Notes: generated from the sequence alone by a model not told the origin. A DNA stretch of 45,453 nt from Metapseudomonas resinovorans DSM 21078 (GCF_000423545.1 NZ_AUIE01000040.1:1-45453); one strand, 5' to 3'. Positions 23,928 through 31,819 are shown, counted from the first letter of the stretch. Numbers and translations: made by a program.

Positions 23928-24593
23928 ATGCACAACGCCAGTCTGTTACCGCCCGCCGCGCCACCGGTGCCATTGGCCGATGAGCTGACCGAGCGCGAAG
24001 GGCAGACCCTGTCGCTGATCGCCTCGGGGCTGAGCAACAAGCAGATCGCCCGGGAGCTGGGCATCAGCGACGGGACGGTGAAGATTTATGTGCGCAACCT
24101 GCTGCGCAAATTCCGTCTGCACTCGCGTCTGGAACTGGCCACCCGGGTCCACCGCAGCAGCGCCTCCTGGCCCAGGGTGGACGACGTCCCGCTGCACGGC
24201 GAGGGTGCACGCCCGGCTGCGTCTGCACCGAATCCGCCCGCTCCGGGGCTGCTCGATGAACTGCCGGGGCTGATCTACCGGGGCGACAACGACCGCACCT
24301 GGTACATGGAATACGTCAGCGCCGGTTGCCTGACCCTCACCGGCTACACGGCCGAATACCTGACCCGCGACCCCGAGCACAGCTACGGTTCGCTGATCCT
24401 CGACGAGTACGCCGACTACATCTGGTACTGCGTGCAGTGTGCGCTGCTCAAGCGCGAGCCCTACCAACTGAGCTACCGCATCCGCTGCGCCGATGGGCGT
24501 ATCAAGAACGTCTGGGAAACCGGAGTAGGCGTCTACTCCAGTTCGGGCGAAGTGCTGGGGATCGAGGGCGCGATCTTCGAGCGCCGCGACTAG
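23928..24593 (+). CDS. LuxR-type HTH protein with C-terminal PAS domain
   Basis: A 221-residue regulator. A LuxR/GerE helix-turn-helix comes first (residues about 18-75: LTEREGQTLSLIASGLSNKQ, GISDGTVKIYVRNLLRKFRL), then a linker rich in Ala/Pro. A PAS domain with PAC end follows at about 105-221 (GLIYRGDNDRTWYMEYVSAG, LTLTGYTAEYLTRDPEHSYG, IRCADGRIKNVWETGVGVYS). In most LuxR proteins the DNA-binding domain is C-terminal, so this order is reversed. There is no receiver domain. Start 23928 has GGAGGAGGAG upstream. Divergent from the HODM/tmm/tdm operon, it is the prime candidate for its activator. The PAS ligand is unknown: an amine, redox or oxygen are all possible. Confidence 0.85.
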   Translation: MHNASLLPPAAPPVPLADELTEREGQTLSLIASGLSNKQIARELGISDGTVKIYVRNLLRKFRLHSRLELATRVHRSSASWPRVDDVPLHGEGARPAASAPNPPAPGLLDELPGLIYRGDNDRTWYMEYVSAGCLTLTGYTAEYLTRDPEHSYGSLILDEYADYIWYCVQCALLKREPYQLSYRIRCADGRIKNVWETGVGVYSSSGEVLGIEGAIFERRD

Positions 24594-24625
24594 TCGGTAG
24601 CCCGGATTGCATCCGGGCTACCGAC
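24593..24625. repeat. Palindromic REP-like hairpin after the LuxR-PAS gene
   Basis: A perfect 15-bp inverted repeat, GTCGGTAGCCCGGAT / ATCCGGGCTACCGAC, has loop TGC. It has the same GTAGCCCGGAT core as the element at 11330. It begins at the stop codon and may end transcription or stabilise the mRNA. Confidence 0.75.
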
Positions 24626-24642
24626 TGCACGAGGGGCGCGTT

Positions 24643-24740
24643 TGTAGGATGTGGTTGAGCGAAGCGATACCCATCGGCGGGAGGGGCGATGGGTATCGCA
24701 AGCTCGCGGAACGCCGCCCGACCCATCCTGCGTTGCTACA
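24643..24740. repeat. Intergenic repeat, GTAGGATG/GATGGGTATCGC family (copy 4)
   Basis: It begins GTAGGATGTGGTTGAGCG, contains GCGAAGCGATACCCATC, GATGGGTATCGC and GGAACGCCGCCCGACCCATC, and runs into the 3' end of the permease gene, whose stop codon (24736-24738) lies in its last bases. The first part is inverted relative to the second. Confidence 0.65.
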
Positions 24741-26091
24741 AAAGCTGAAGGTCGCGCGCCAGGCTACGGCGCATTGCCCAGTAATAGGTCAGTGCCGGCA
24801 CCAGCAATCCGACCACCCAGGCCAGGTCGACGCCATCCAGCGCCTGGGCGATGGGACCGACGTAGAGGGTGGTGTTCATGAAGGGAATCTCCAGCAGGAT
24901 GGTCAGCAGGAAGCTGCCGCAGGCCACCGCGTTGACCCGGCCGTAGCGGCCGTTCAGGTCGAAGATGTCCGGTACGCAGTAATCCCCTTTCCTCAGGCAG
25001 TAGTAGTCCACCAGGTTGATGGCGGTCCACGGGATGAGGAAGTAGCTCATGAAGAAGATGAAGTTCAGGAAGTAGCTGATGAAGTTGTCCTGGCTGATGG
25101 TGCACAGGGCCGTGGCGATCACGCTGATGGCCAGCATGAACAGCCCACGCACGGCAGGCGTGACGCGCAGACGCGAGAACGGCTCGATCACCGTCACCGT
25201 GGACATGAACGCGCCATAGAGGTTGAACACGTTGATCGCCACCTGGCCGTAGAGGATGAAGGCGAACACCGGTAGCGCGGCGACGCCGAACAGCAGGGCC
25301 AGGTGGCTACCGACGTTGTCGGAGAAGCCGCTGATGGCGACGCTCAGCACGGCGCCGAGGATCATCATCCAGGCCCCGCCCGCCACCGTGCCGGCGTAGC
25401 TGTACCAGAACACCCGGGACATGGGCGTCGAACTCGGCAGGTAGCGCGAGTAGTCGGCGACATAGGGTGCGTAGGACAGTTGCCAGGTGACCGCGATGCT
25501 CACCGCCACCAGGAACTTTGACAGCGAGAAGCCCGCCAGCGACCACTGGCCTTCCGGGATCGGCAGGCTGAGGGCCATGGCGGTGGCGATCAGGAAGACC
25601 AGCAGCGAAAGCCACGACAGCACCTTCTGCAGGCGGTGGATCAGCCGGTAGCCATAGAGCGCCACCAGGAAGCACAGCGCGCCGATCAGGTAGAGGTTGG
25701 CATCGCCGTCCAGCGGGCTGACCGACGCGATGGCCTGGGCCGCCAGCAGGGTATTGCTGACGAAGAAACCCAGGTAGATGAGCATCACGAACAGCAGCGG
25801 CAGCACGGCACCGATCACCCCGAACTGGGCGCGGCTCTGGATCATCTGCGGGATGCCCAGCTTCGGTCCCTGGGCCGAGTGCGAGGCCATGAAGATGGCC
25901 CCGATCAGCGAGCCGAGGATGATCGCCAGGGCGCTCCAGAACAGGTTGAGGCCGAGCATCACCGGCAGCACGCCGGAGGCGATGGTGGTGATGTTCATGT
26001 TGGCGCCGAACCAGATGTAGAACAGCGACGCCGGCTGGCCGTGACGTTCGTTTTCGGGGATGAAATCGATGCTTCTTTTCTCGACGTGCAT
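24736..26091 (-). CDS. NCS1-family permease (nucleobase/hydantoin-type), first copy
   Basis: A 451-residue membrane protein of the nucleobase:cation symporter-1 family with about 12 helices. Family hallmarks: the N-terminal cap RSIDFIPENERHGQPASLFY, IWFGANMNITTIASGVLPVM, SAQGPKLGIPQMIQSRAQFG, the substrate-site segment TWQLSYAPYVADYSRYLP, and WTAINLVDYYCLRKGDY. It likely imports a small N-heterocycle or related amide with Na+ or H+. Start 26091 gives the usual N-terminus. It follows the isochorismatase gene by 5 bases, so the two are co-transcribed, and the enzyme probably acts on the imported compound or its product. The substrate cannot be read from sequence. Confidence 0.88.
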   Translation of the reverse strand: MHVEKRSIDFIPENERHGQPASLFYIWFGANMNITTIASGVLPVMLGLNLFWSALAIILGSLIGAIFMASHSAQGPKLGIPQMIQSRAQFGVIGAVLPLLFVMLIYLGFFVSNTLLAAQAIASVSPLDGDANLYLIGALCFLVALYGYRLIHRLQKVLSWLSLLVFLIATAMALSLPIPEGQWSLAGFSLSKFLVAVSIAVTWQLSYAPYVADYSRYLPSSTPMSRVFWYSYAGTVAGGAWMMILGAVLSVAISGFSDNVGSHLALLFGVAALPVFAFILYGQVAINVFNLYGAFMSTVTVIEPFSRLRVTPAVRGLFMLAISVIATALCTISQDNFISYFLNFIFFMSYFLIPWTAINLVDYYCLRKGDYCVPDIFDLNGRYGRVNAVACGSFLLTILLEIPFMNTTLYVGPIAQALDGVDLAWVVGLLVPALTYYWAMRRSLARDLQLL

Positions 26092-26096
26092 GGCGA

Positions 26097-26783
26097 TCAC
26101 TCCTGATTCCGGCGCGGCAGGCCGAGCGCGGTCTGCAAGCGGGCGATGGTGGCGACGAACTGCTCGGGGCGGTGGGCGAACTGGTCGGGCTCGGTCGGGC
26201 GGCACGACTGGTGCGGCTCGCCGCGCAGCCGCTTCAGGTACTGGGCGGTGGAGAAGAGTTCGAGGGCATAGACCCAGTTGGCCATGATCAGCAGGGCGGC
26301 GTTGTGGGCCGCCTCCGTGGTACTGGCGCAGGCGTCGGCGATGAGGTCGACGCGGTAGCCCAGGGCGAAGGCGTCCATCACCGTGGCCAGCACGCAGGCA
26401 TCGGTGAGCACACCGCTGACGATCAGCCGCTTCGCGCCCAGTTCGCGCAGTTGCCGGTCCAGGTCGGTTCGGTGGAACGCGCTGTAGCGCGGTTTGTCGA
26501 TCACCCGGTCGCCGGCGCGAGGGGCCAGGCGTTCGATGATCTGGACCTGGCGGGTGCCGGCGCAGTAGCTGAGCGGGCGTCCGGCGCTGTCCAACGGTTC
26601 GCCGGGCGGCAGGTCGCTGCCGTCCGCCGCGTTGATGTGACGGGTGTAGGTGACGGGGATGCCGATGCCGCGCAGTGCTGCGAGCAGTTCGGCGTTGTTG
26701 TCGATGACCCGGTGCAGGTCATGCAGGGGGAAACCATCCTCCTGCTGCATGTCGATGACCAGGCAGGCGCTGTCTGTGTTCAT
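26097..26783 (-). CDS. Isochorismatase-family amidohydrolase
   Basis: A 228-residue cysteine hydrolase. The catalytic triad is visible: Asp in ACLVIDMQQEDGF, Lys in VIDKPRYSAFHRTDL, and Cys in VSGVLTDACVLATVMDAFAL. The family includes N-carbamoylsarcosine amidase, nicotinamidase and RutB (ureidoacrylate hydrolase). The residues around the Cys resemble the ureido/carbamoyl hydrolases more than nicotinamidases, but this is a judgement by eye. Start 26783 is preferred over 26810 because the catalytic Asp then falls at the usual distance from the N-terminus; Shine-Dalgarno signals are weak for both. It is coupled to the permease gene downstream. It probably cleaves an amide or carbamoyl group released by ring opening. 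Confidence 0.85.
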   Translation of the reverse strand: MNTDSACLVIDMQQEDGFPLHDLHRVIDNNAELLAALRGIGIPVTYTRHINAADGSDLPPGEPLDSAGRPLSYCAGTRQVQIIERLAPRAGDRVIDKPRYSAFHRTDLDRQLRELGAKRLIVSGVLTDACVLATVMDAFALGYRVDLIADACASTTEAAHNAALLIMANWVYALELFSTAQYLKRLRGEPHQSCRPTEPDQFAHRPEQFVATIARLQTALGLPRRNQE

Positions 26784-26908
26784 GAGCAACTCTTGTTGTT
26801 GTTCAGCCATGAGTACGCGGCGGCGAGCCACGTCGGCCAGGCGCACGGAGGCACCTTGGTCGGGCGGCGAAACGTCGGACGCGGGCGAAGTTCAGCGTTG
26901 AGAGTTGG

Positions 26909-27067
26909 TCAGCGGACTATCTGCCAGAAGCCGTTCTGCTTGGCGGTGACGGAGGAGCGCAAGCGCTTGAGGAAGAGATGGGCGGGCGTCCACTTGCCGC
27001 GCAGGTAGGCCATGGCGGCCCCGGGCAGTGGCTTGCGGGTGCAGAAGGTGAGGCCAGTCTTGTGCAT
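26909..27067 (-). CDS. Possible 52-aa basic protein
   Basis: A frame of 53 codons begins MHKTGLTFCTRKPLPGAAMA and ends SVTAKQNGFWQIVR. It has AGGTGG 11 bases before the ATG and a plausible mixed composition, strongly basic. No domain, signal peptide or membrane helix is evident. It lies between the monooxygenase terminator and the isochorismatase gene, in their direction. A longer overlapping frame (26892-27080) is more Arg/His-rich and less protein-like. The two frames cannot both be real, and neither is proven. Confidence 0.35.
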   Translation of the reverse strand: MHKTGLTFCTRKPLPGAAMAYLRGKWTPAHLFLKRLRSSVTAKQNGFWQIVR

Positions 27068-27098
27068 GGCGTTCGACCACCTGTGGGTTGGTGAAAAG

Positions 27099-27122
27099 CG
27101 GCCGGGTCGCCCGACCCGGCCG
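27099..27122 (-). terminator. Rho-independent terminator after the monooxygenase gene
   Basis: On the minus strand an 11-bp stem CGGCCGGGTCG / CGACCCGGCCG with a short loop is followed by CTTTTC. It lies 13 bases after the stop of the luciferase-like gene. Confidence 0.75.
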
Positions 27123-27135
27123 CCTGCAGCAGAGG

Positions 27136-28179
27136 TTAGCGGAACGCCGGCACCACGTGCTTGATGAAGAGCTCCAGGGACTGCTTCTTCTCGGCGTGGG
27201 AGAGACTGTTGTCGGCCCAGAAGCTGAACTCGTCCACGCCCAGTTCCTGGTAGTGGCGGATGCGCGCGATGACTTCTTCCGGGGTGCCGATCATGGTGTT
27301 CTTGCGGATGTTCTCCAGCTCGAACTCCGGGCGGTCCTTGAACTTCTCTTCCGGGCTCGGCGGGAGGAGGCCGTTGACCGGGGTTTGCTTGTTGCCGAAC
27401 CAGGCATCGAAGGTGCGGTAGAAGCGCGAGATGGCGGCGGCGCCGACCTTCCAGCCTTCCGGGTCGTCCACGCTGTGCACGTGGGTATGACGCAGCACCA
27501 TCAGTTGCGGGCGCGGCACGTCCGGGTTGTTGGCCAGGGCGGCTTCGAACTTGTTCTTCAGGTCCACGACTTCTTCGTCACCCTTCATCAGCGGGGTGAC
27601 CATCACGTTGCAGCCATTGGCCACGGCGAAGTTGTGGGAGTCCGGGTCGCGCGCGGCGATCCACATCGGCGGCGTGGGCTTCTGGATCGGTCGGGGCGAG
27701 GAGGTGGAGGTGGGGAACTTCCAGATCTCGCCGTCGTGGGCAACGTCACCCTGCCAGAGGGCTTTCACCACCGGGACCATTTCGCGCAGGGCCTGGCCGC
27801 CGCTGGTGGCGGGCATGCCGCCGGCCATGCGGTCGAATTCGTACTGGTAGGCGCCGCGGGCCAGGCCCACTTCCATGCGGCCATTGCTGATCACGTCCAG
27901 CAGCGCGCACTCACCGGCGACGCGGATGGGGTGCCAGAAGGGCGCGATGATGGTGCCGGCACCCAGGCGAATGGTCGTGGTGCGGGCGGCCAGGTAGGAG
28001 AGCAGCGGCATGGGGCTCGGCGAGATGGTGTATTCCATCGCATGGTGTTCGCCGATCCAGACCGTGCTGAATCCGCCGGCCTCGGCCATCAGCGTCAGCT
28101 CGGTCAGATCTTCGAAGAGCTGGCGGTGGCTGATCTGCTCGTCGTAGCGCTCCATGTGCACGAACAAAGAGAATTTCAT
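27136..28179 (-). CDS. Luciferase-like (LLM class) FMN-dependent monooxygenase
   Basis: A 347-residue TIM-barrel monooxygenase of the bacterial luciferase superfamily. Typical segments: MKFSLFVHMERYDEQISHRQ, AEAGGFSTVWIGEHHAMEYT, PMPLLSYLAARTTTIRLGAG, IIAPFWHPIRVAGECALLDV, SNGRMEVGLARGAYQYEFDR and NTMIGTPEEVIARIRHYQEL. It needs reduced FMN, presumably from the flavin reductase encoded upstream at 28614. Its closest look is to the general 'LLM class' enzymes, not to RutA, SsuD or NTA/EDTA monooxygenases. Its promoter carries the 17-bp operator-like motif at 28281. The substrate is unknown; with an amidohydrolase and permeases nearby, oxidative opening or dealkylation of a nitrogen compound is likely. 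Confidence 0.88.
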   Translation of the reverse strand: MKFSLFVHMERYDEQISHRQLFEDLTELTLMAEAGGFSTVWIGEHHAMEYTISPSPMPLLSYLAARTTTIRLGAGTIIAPFWHPIRVAGECALLDVISNGRMEVGLARGAYQYEFDRMAGGMPATSGGQALREMVPVVKALWQGDVAHDGEIWKFPTSTSSPRPIQKPTPPMWIAARDPDSHNFAVANGCNVMVTPLMKGDEEVVDLKNKFEAALANNPDVPRPQLMVLRHTHVHSVDDPEGWKVGAAAISRFYRTFDAWFGNKQTPVNGLLPPSPEEKFKDRPEFELENIRKNTMIGTPEEVIARIRHYQELGVDEFSFWADNSLSHAEKKQSLELFIKHVVPAFR

Positions 28180-28280
28180 GTCGCTTACCTCGAACCTTTT
28201 TCTGCGTGGCCACGGAGCGGCCGCTGCGGTGGGGTGACGCCGCCAGGGGCTTCTGACCTGCTGGGCGGCTTGCTGAATAT

Positions 28281-28297
28281 TGGTATACCATAATACG
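28281..28297. promoter_or_regulatory. Operator-like motif A (TGGTATACCATAATACG)
   Basis: One of three copies of TGGWATACCRTAATAYS in this block. It lies 101 bases upstream of the luciferase-like monooxygenase start. The core TGGTATACCA is a perfect 10-bp palindrome of the kind bound by GntR/FadR-type regulators. Confidence 0.6.
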
Positions 28298-28406
28298 GAA
28301 TATCTGCAAGGTCTTTCCGCCAGAACAACTACCCAGTAAGGATGGTCCCGTGATTGCCTTACGCCCAGGCGGAGGCGTCGCCGTTGGGCTTCGCGGAGCT
28401 CAGCAC

Positions 28407-28545
28407 CAACCTGCGGCCTGCTTGGCGAATGAATTGGCTATGTCCGCATCACGTGTCGCAAGCAGCTGCATTGCCTGTAGGAGCTGGCCCGATGGCCAAT
28501 CTCTCGCAACAGCCAACGCAGACATAGCCAATGAGTTCGAAAAGC
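28407..28545. repeat. Repeat pair with TTGGCGAATGAATTGGCTATGT
   Basis: Starts near CTGCGGCCTGCTTGGCGAAT and continues GAATTGGCTATGTCCGC. The second half (AGACATAGCCAATGAG) is an inverted version. Related copies are at 32322-32366 and 45270-45366. No gene lies between the monooxygenase promoter (28300) and the flavin reductase terminator. Confidence 0.65.
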
Positions 28546-28560
28546 GCCCGATGCGAGGGC

Positions 28561-28585
28561 AAAAAAAGCCCCCAATCAAGGGGGC
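28561..28585 (-). terminator. Rho-independent terminator after the flavin reductase gene
   Basis: On the minus strand, stem GCCCCC / GGGGGC with loop TTGATT is followed by seven T. It separates the flavin reductase from the downstream monooxygenase gene. Confidence 0.92.
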
Positions 28586-28613
28586 GGGAATCAAGGCACA
28601 CATCAACTTGATG

Positions 28614-29099
28614 TCAGGCGAAGGCCTGCAGCGCGCCCATCTTGCCGCGGCAGTAGATCATCGGGATCACGTCCTGCTCGGGGACGATCAGGTTCTTCAC
28701 GGCGCCCACCAGGATGGCGTGGTCGCCGCCTTCGTATTCGCGCCACAACTCGCATTCGATGATGGCGGTGGCATTGGCCAGGATCGGGTTGCCCAGCTCG
28801 CTCAGGCTCCAGTCGATGCCCTGGGCCTTGTCCTTGCCCTTCTTCGCGAAGGCGTAGGCCTCGTCGCGCTGCTCGGCGGACAGCAGGTGAATGGCGAAGC
28901 GTTTGCTCTTGATCAGCACCGGATAGGAGTCGGAGCTGTAGTTGGGGCAGAACAGCACCAGGGCCGGGTCCATGGACAGGGAGCTGAAGGCGCTGGCGGT
29001 CAGCCCGACGATCTGGCCGTCGTCATCCAGGGTGGTGATGACAGTGACGCCGGAAGGGAAGGAGCCCATGACTTGTTTGTAGGCATTGGTGTCGATCAT
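28614..29099 (-). CDS. Flavin reductase, RutF/HpaC-like
   Basis: A 161-residue NAD(P)H:FMN oxidoreductase of the DIM6/NTAB fold. Motifs: YKQVMGSFPSGVTVITTLDD, GLTASAFSSLSMDPALVLFC (flavin-binding), FAIHLLSAEQRDEAYAFAKK and AIIECELWREYEGGDHAILV. It would supply reduced FMN to the luciferase-like monooxygenase. It has its own promoter with operator motif B (29154) and its own terminator, so it is co-regulated with that gene rather than co-transcribed. Confidence 0.9.
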   Translation of the reverse strand: MIDTNAYKQVMGSFPSGVTVITTLDDDGQIVGLTASAFSSLSMDPALVLFCPNYSSDSYPVLIKSKRFAIHLLSAEQRDEAYAFAKKGKDKAQGIDWSLSELGNPILANATAIIECELWREYEGGDHAILVGAVKNLIVPEQDVIPMIYCRGKMGALQAFA

Positions 29100-29153
29100 T
29101 TCGGGTACCTATCGGGAGCAAGTGGCTGCGACCGGCAGCGCATCTGTGTCTGA

Positions 29154-29170
29154 TGGTATACCGTAATACC
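29154..29170. promoter_or_regulatory. Operator-like motif B (TGGTATACCGTAATACC)
   Basis: Second copy of the motif, 55 bases upstream of the flavin reductase start. It differs from copy A at two of 17 positions. The 240 bases from here to the permease gene on the plus strand hold no convincing gene. Confidence 0.6.
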
Positions 29171-29339
29171 TGCAATGCAAGCAGATTTTTCCCACAGCCG
29201 CGCGCAGGCCGACGAACGTGGGGAAATCCGCTGGAGGCCAATGAATACGGGCATCCAGAGGAGAAAGGTTGATCGTTTCAGCAAGAAGTCTGGCAGTTTT
29301 CAGTACAGTTCTGCTTCTAAAAACTCCTTGTCTGAGTCT

Positions 29340-29356
29340 TGGAATACCATAATATG
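29340..29356. promoter_or_regulatory. Operator-like motif C (TGGAATACCATAATATG)
   Basis: Third copy of the motif, 91 bases upstream of the second NCS1 permease. It differs from copy A at two positions. It overlaps a plausible start region for plus-strand transcription. Confidence 0.6.
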
Positions 29357-29446
29357 GTGTTCGCATTTGGGCGGCTGACGTCGTCGTCACGGGACCCGAT
29401 TGCGCCCTTCGTGGCTTTCTACAAAGACAATAAGCAAGGCAAGACG

Positions 29447-30844
29447 ATGTCCGAGAATTCCCAGCAGACGCTGATCGAGAACCATAGCGTCGACTATGTG
29501 CCGCCCGCCGAGCGTCATGGCAAGGCCCGTGACCTGTTCACGCTCTGGTTCAGCACCAACATTGCACCACTGCCGATCGTCACCGGGGCCATGGTGGTCC
29601 AGGTGTTCCACCTCGACCTGCTCTGGGGCCTGCTGGCCATCGTGTTGGGGAATATGGTTGGCGGCGTCTTCATAGCGCTGGCCTCCGCCCAGGGACCGCA
29701 GATGGGCATCCCGCAGATGGTCCAGAGCCGGGGCCAGTTCGGCCGTTATGGCGCGCTGCTGATCGTGCTGTTCGCGGCGGTCATCTATGTCGGTTTCTTC
29801 ATTTCCAATATCGTCCTGGCCGGCGAGTCGATCCACGGTATCGCGCCGGCAGTGCCGCTGCCGGCGGCCATCATCATTGGCGCCATCAGTGCCACCGCTA
29901 TCGGTGTGATCGGCTATCGCTTCATCCACACGCTCAACCGCATCGGCACCTGGGTAATGGGCGCCGCGCTGCTGGCCGGCTTCATCACCATTTTCTGCAG
30001 TGAGCTGCCGGCGGATTTTTTCAGCCGTGGTGGCTTCAACCTGTCGGGCTTTCTGGCGACCATCTGCCTGGGGATCATCTGGCAGCTGAGTTTCTCGCCC
30101 TACGTTTCTGACTACTCGCGCTACCTGCCGGCCAGCATTGGTATCGCCAAGCCGTTCTGGGCCACTTACTTCGGCGCCTGCCTGGGCACCATCCTGTCCT
30201 TCAGCTTCGGCGCGGTGGCCGTGCTGGCGACTCCTGAAGGCACCGAAGCCATGGCCGCGGTGAAACAGGCCACCGGCGTGCTCGGACCGCTGCTGATGGT
30301 GCTGTTCCTGCTCAACATCATCAGCCACAACGCGCTCAACCTGTATGGCGCGGTGCTGTCCATCGTCACCTCGATCCAGACCTTCGCCGGTAGCTGGACG
30401 CCGAGCATCCGCGTGCGGGTGGTCCTGTCGGCCGTGGTACTGGCCGGTTGCTGCCTGATGGCCCTGAGTGCCTCGGCGAATTTCATCTCCCACTTCATCG
30501 GGCTGATCCTGGCGCTGCTGCTGGTCCTGGTGCCCTGGGCCACCATCAACCTGGTGGACTTCTACCTGATCAAGCGCGGCCGCTACGACATCGCCTCGAT
30601 TTTCAAGGCCGATGGCGGGATCTACGGACGTTTCAACCCGCATGCCATCACCGCTTACTTCATCGGCATCCTGGTGCAACTGCCGTTTGCCAATACCGCG
30701 CTCTACGTCGGGCCCTACGCCAACTACATCGAAGGCGTCGACCTGTCCTGGCTGGCCGGCCTGCTGGTGACCGCGCCGCTGTATTACTGCCTGGCCACCC
30801 GCGGCAAGAAGGTGCTGACGGGGGCGTTGAGCCTGGCCGAATGA
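29447..30844 (+). CDS. NCS1-family permease, second copy
   Basis: A 465-residue NCS1 symporter with about 12 helices. Hallmarks: HSVDYVPPAERHGKARDLFT, LWFSTNIAPLPIVTGAMVVQ, SAQGPQMGIPQMVQSRGQFG, IWQLSFSPYVSDYSRYLPAS and WATINLVDFYLIKRGRYDIA. It is a paralogue of the permease at 24736; both share the PQM-QSR-QFG and DYSRYLP signatures but differ around the membrane sites, so they may import related but different compounds. Start 29447 fits the usual N-terminus; upstream codons are not family-like. It is controlled with the monooxygenase and flavin reductase through the shared motif at 29340 and ends at the hairpin at 30867. Confidence 0.9.
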   Translation: MSENSQQTLIENHSVDYVPPAERHGKARDLFTLWFSTNIAPLPIVTGAMVVQVFHLDLLWGLLAIVLGNMVGGVFIALASAQGPQMGIPQMVQSRGQFGRYGALLIVLFAAVIYVGFFISNIVLAGESIHGIAPAVPLPAAIIIGAISATAIGVIGYRFIHTLNRIGTWVMGAALLAGFITIFCSELPADFFSRGGFNLSGFLATICLGIIWQLSFSPYVSDYSRYLPASIGIAKPFWATYFGACLGTILSFSFGAVAVLATPEGTEAMAAVKQATGVLGPLLMVLFLLNIISHNALNLYGAVLSIVTSIQTFAGSWTPSIRVRVVLSAVVLAGCCLMALSASANFISHFIGLILALLLVLVPWATINLVDFYLIKRGRYDIASIFKADGGIYGRFNPHAITAYFIGILVQLPFANTALYVGPYANYIEGVDLSWLAGLLVTAPLYYCLATRGKKVLTGALSLAE

Positions 30845-30866
30845 CCGCCTGAGTCCGTTCTCGTGG

Positions 30867-30899
30867 AACGCCCCGACCTGCCTGGCAGGCCGGGGCGTT
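30867..30899 (+). terminator. Hairpin terminator after the second NCS1 permease
   Basis: Stem AACGCCCCG / CGGGGCGTT with inner pairing (GCCTG / CAGGC) is followed by CTGCTTT. It lies 22 bases after the stop. Confidence 0.8.
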
Positions 30900-30994
30900 C
30901 TGCTTTCCGGGGTGTCGCCTGCCGTTTCGCCCTGCAAGACGCCAATGCTCAGCTAGCTTGTAATGATCGGATTCCCCCAGGAGTGGAGCAGGTC

Positions 30995-31819
30995 ATGGCA
31001 AAGGGCAAGAAAAAGGTTGCCGCCGGTGCGACGGCGCAGAGCGAAAGCTTCGGTCGCAAGGAATATGAAAGCGAACTCAAGCGCCTGCACGTGGAGCTGG
31101 TGAAGCTCCAGCAGTGGGTGGTGGACCAGGGACTCAAGGTCTGCATCGTCTTCGAGGGGCGTGATGGCGCCGGCAAGGGCGGGACCATCAAGGCCATCAC
31201 CGAGCGGGTCAGCCCCCGCGTGTTCCGTGTGGTGGCGCTGCCTGCACCCACCGATCGAGAGAAGACCCAGATGTACGGCCAGCGCTATCTGGCCCATATG
31301 CCGGCGGCCGGCGAAGTCGTGATCTTCGACCGCAGCTGGTACAACCGCGCTGGCGTCGAGCGGGTAATGGGCTTCTGTACCGAGGAGCAGGCGCGCAAGT
31401 TCCTCGCGGTGACGCCGCTGTTCGAGAAGATGGTGGTCGAGTCCGGAATCATCCTGATCAAATACTGGCTGGAAGTGAGCGCCGAGGAGCAGACCCGGCG
31501 TCTCAAGGATCGCATCGATGATGGGCGCAAGATCTGGAAGCTGTCGCCCATGGACCTCAAGTCCTACGCCAGGTGGGACGACTACACCCGTGCCCGCGAC
31601 GAGATGTTCGCGGCCACCGATTCATCCTGGGCGCCGTGGTACATGGCGCATTCCGAAGACAAGCGGCGCGTGCGGCTGAACATCATCAGCCACCTGCTCA
31701 AGCAGATTCCCTACAAGGATCTGACCCGGGAGCAGAAAGTGGAGCTGCCCAAGCGTGGCAAGCTCGGCAAGTACAAGGCGGCGCCCTATCCCTTCAGGAT
31801 GATCGAGGAGCGCTTCTGA
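30995..31819 (+). CDS. ppk2: Polyphosphate kinase 2
   Basis: A 274-residue PPK2-family enzyme that transfers phosphate between polyphosphate and nucleotides. Walker A is FEGRDGAGKGGTIKAITERV, and Walker B with the following Arg is VVIFDRSWYNRAGVERVMGF. The lid-like segment WLEVSAEEQTRRLKDRIDDG and the C-terminal RVRLNIISHLLKQIPYKDL are also typical. The single-domain length fits class I members that favour GDP or ADP. Start 30995 follows a GGAG and gives the usual Lys-rich N-terminus. It has no functional link to its neighbours and is probably transcribed alone. Specificity cannot be told by eye. Confidence 0.92.
   Translation: MAKGKKKVAAGATAQSESFGRKEYESELKRLHVELVKLQQWVVDQGLKVCIVFEGRDGAGKGGTIKAITERVSPRVFRVVALPAPTDREKTQMYGQRYLAHMPAAGEVVIFDRSWYNRAGVERVMGFCTEEQARKFLAVTPLFEKMVVESGIILIKYWLEVSAEEQTRRLKDRIDDGRKIWKLSPMDLKSYARWDDYTRARDEMFAATDSSWAPWYMAHSEDKRRVRLNIISHLLKQIPYKDLTREQKVELPKRGKLGKYKAAPYPFRMIEERF

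Noticed and set aside
24736-30844. Rut pyrimidine-degradation operon
   Set aside because: The oxygenase lacks RutA-type sequence, the permeases are NCS1, and rutC, rutD and rutE are missing; only the enzyme classes agree.
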